Source: Tannerella sp.
GTDB taxonomy: Bacteria; Bacteroidota; Bacteroidia; Bacteroidales; Tannerellaceae
Direction of reading: 5' to 3'
Length of the DNA: 7,668 nucleotides
Assembly: GCA_031269635.1 (NCBI GenBank)
Contig: JAISYY010000055.1
Coordinates: 1 to 7,668, forward strand
The position numbers and the translations under genes were made by a program. Position 1 is the stretch's first letter, and the number at the start of each line of letters is the position of its first letter. The notes beneath the pieces were generated by a model. The model was not told the DNA's origin. It searched no databases and was given only the letters and a program-made list of their open reading frames with translations. This document shows positions 7,044-7,668 of the stretch, in pieces.

Positions 7044-7075
7044 TTTGTTTTGTCAAAAAAAAATTTATATATTCG
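7044..7075 (+). promoter_or_regulatory. Bacteroidota promoter directed toward HU
   Basis: TTTG at 7044-7047, a 20-bp spacer, then TATATTCG at 7068-7075 fit the -33/-7 consensus with a single change (TTCG for TTTG). The spacer is almost pure A/T. Transcription would start near 7082, about 460 nt before the HU start codon. No other plus-strand match as good was found between here and 7541, so it is the best candidate for driving HU or a separate small RNA. Confidence 0.6.
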
Positions 7076-7197
7076 CCGCCGTAATTTATAAATAGTATTA
7101 AAGTACAAATATATGCAACCTCTGAGGACAAATATTTCCGGATTATGCCTTTTTAACGACCAACATTTGGCCGGGTGCGATTATTTGTTAAAAAAAA

Positions 7198-7216
7198 CAC
7201 ACACACCACACACACC
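7198..7216 (+). repeat. CA-rich simple repeat
   Basis: An interrupted (CA)n tract, CACACACAC-CACACACACC, directly follows an A-run (7190-7197). It is a candidate for slippage-driven length variation between the predicted transcription start and the HU gene. Confidence 0.85.
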
Positions 7217-7316
7217 TACGATCAACCTGTACATTATATTATAGCGCACGCGCGTGAGTGTAAGCATTTTCTTTTTAACAGGCAAGAAAAATTACTCTGC
7301 TTTGAGATAAGAGTTG

Positions 7317-7383
7317 CTGCATTAAGAAAAGACTGTTTGGAAAAGGATGTTTCGGCCGTTTCCCAAAGGTTCTTATTATGCGG
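7317..7383 (+). other. Candidate RNA fold: nested inverted repeats upstream of HU
   Basis: The outer arms CTGCATTAAGAA (7317-7328) and TTCTTATTATGCGG (7370-7383) pair with a 2-nt bulge and one G-U. Inside them, TTTGGAAA (7336-7343) pairs with TTTCCCAAA (7359-7367) with a 1-nt bulge. The result is a rod of about 67 nt with an internal loop. It was found by eye with no energy calculation, and no known RNA family is recognised. Confidence 0.3.
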
Positions 7384-7540
7384 TTCAATAAGACAGCCTC
7401 GTCGGTTACCGGCAGGTTTCGCTCAACCGTACAGAACACTACCCGCACGGCGCGCGACCGTTAGAACGTCTACGACAAAAAATAAACACGTATGGAATAT
7501 GCATAAATAAGTTATATATTAATGAATTAATAAAAAGATC

Positions 7541-7668
7541 ATGAATAAAACAGAATTAATCGGTGCGATAGCTGCAGAAGCGGCACTCACCAAAAAGGAA
7601 ACAAAGAAAGCGGTAGATGCATTTATCAAAACAGTTGAAAATGCGATAGGGACAGGCGACAAGATCGC
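7541..7668 (+). CDS. HU-family DNA-binding protein (partial, C-terminus off right edge)
   Basis: The frame opens at ATG 7541 and runs off the window after 42 codons. It reads MNKTELIGAIAAEAALTKKE, then TKKAVDAFIKTVENAIGTGD. This is the N-terminal helix-turn-helix dimerisation region of HU/IHF proteins (usual length about 90 residues): NKTELI, the LTKKE turn and the AVDAFI helix. The DNA-binding beta-arm would lie beyond the edge. HU proteins are small dimeric nucleoid proteins that bend and compact DNA. The start is clear because the family begins with M-N-K. The 65 bp just upstream are AT-rich with no Shine-Dalgarno sequence, as is usual in the phylum. The nearest good promoter match lies about 460 bp upstream (7044-7075). 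Confidence 0.93.
   Translation, partial: MNKTELIGAIAAEAALTKKETKKAVDAFIKTVENAIGTGDKI

Larger units (their letters stand above)
7076..7540 (+). other. Long intergenic / putative HU leader region without a supported gene
   Basis: About 465 bp without a convincing protein gene. The first 230 bp are AT-rich, with a CA-rich tract at 7198-7216 and a 10-bp palindrome CACGCGCGTG at 7247-7256. The stretch 7317-7383 can fold as nested inverted repeats, and 7385-7475 is clearly richer in G+C (for example CGGTTACCGG and ACGGCGCGCGACCGT) than its flanks. The last 65 bp before HU are again AT-rich. No tRNA T-arm, tmRNA, SRP or RNase P signature is recognised. A 111-codon GTG frame at 7175-7510 has no family resemblance and is treated as chance. 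The region may be an HU 5' leader or hold a small RNA. Confidence 0.5.

Noticed and set aside
7175..7510. 111-codon GTG-initiated frame upstream of HU
   Set aside because: Composition is unusual (Thr/His run from the CA tract), there is no family resemblance, and it spans segments of very different base composition. It is more likely chance in a non-coding region.

Overview
The window looks like a chromosomal segment of a Bacteroidota bacterium, most likely of the order Bacteroidales. The clues are near-perfect matches to the Bacteroidota housekeeping promoter (TTTG, about 20 bp, TAnnTTTG), start codons without a Shine-Dalgarno sequence in AT-rich leaders, and gene families typical of the phylum. 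No tRNA, rRNA, insertion sequence, integrase or CRISPR array was recognised.

Layout: (1) 1-836, minus strand: an aldo/keto reductase of the YghZ (L-glyceraldehyde 3-phosphate reductase) type, cut by the left edge. (2) 837-1256: a spacer without a convincing gene. It holds seven tandem copies of a 42-bp unit (876-1169), each carrying a small hairpin, and possibly a relict of a dispersed intergenic repeat. A 131-codon repeat-encoded reading frame spans it on the minus strand and overlaps the stop of the next gene by 7 nt. (3) 1257-2834, minus: an AAA-type ATPase fused to a C-terminal PD-(D/E)XK nuclease-like domain. (4) 2835-3051: a divergent promoter region with one good promoter match per strand. 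(5) 3052-5922, plus: a large secreted M16 zinc metallopeptidase of the PqqL-like two-halves type. (6) 5948-6967, minus: a bile acid:sodium symporter (BASS) family transporter, convergent with the peptidase, carrying a perfect 30-bp palindrome inside its coding sequence. (7) 6968-7540: a long AT-rich intergenic region with a strong plus-strand promoter match, a CA-rich tract and a GC-richer segment able to fold. (8) 7541-7668, plus: the start of an HU-family nucleoid protein, cut by the right edge.

The genes do not form an obvious pathway. The reductase, peptidase, transporter and HU gene look like ordinary chromosomal genes. The ATPase-nuclease with the hairpin-bearing array behind it is the least ordinary part. 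The best candidates for something undescribed are that array, the palindrome inside the transporter gene, and the roughly 460-nt putative leader or small RNA upstream of HU. No complete novel system can be demonstrated from this sequence alone.
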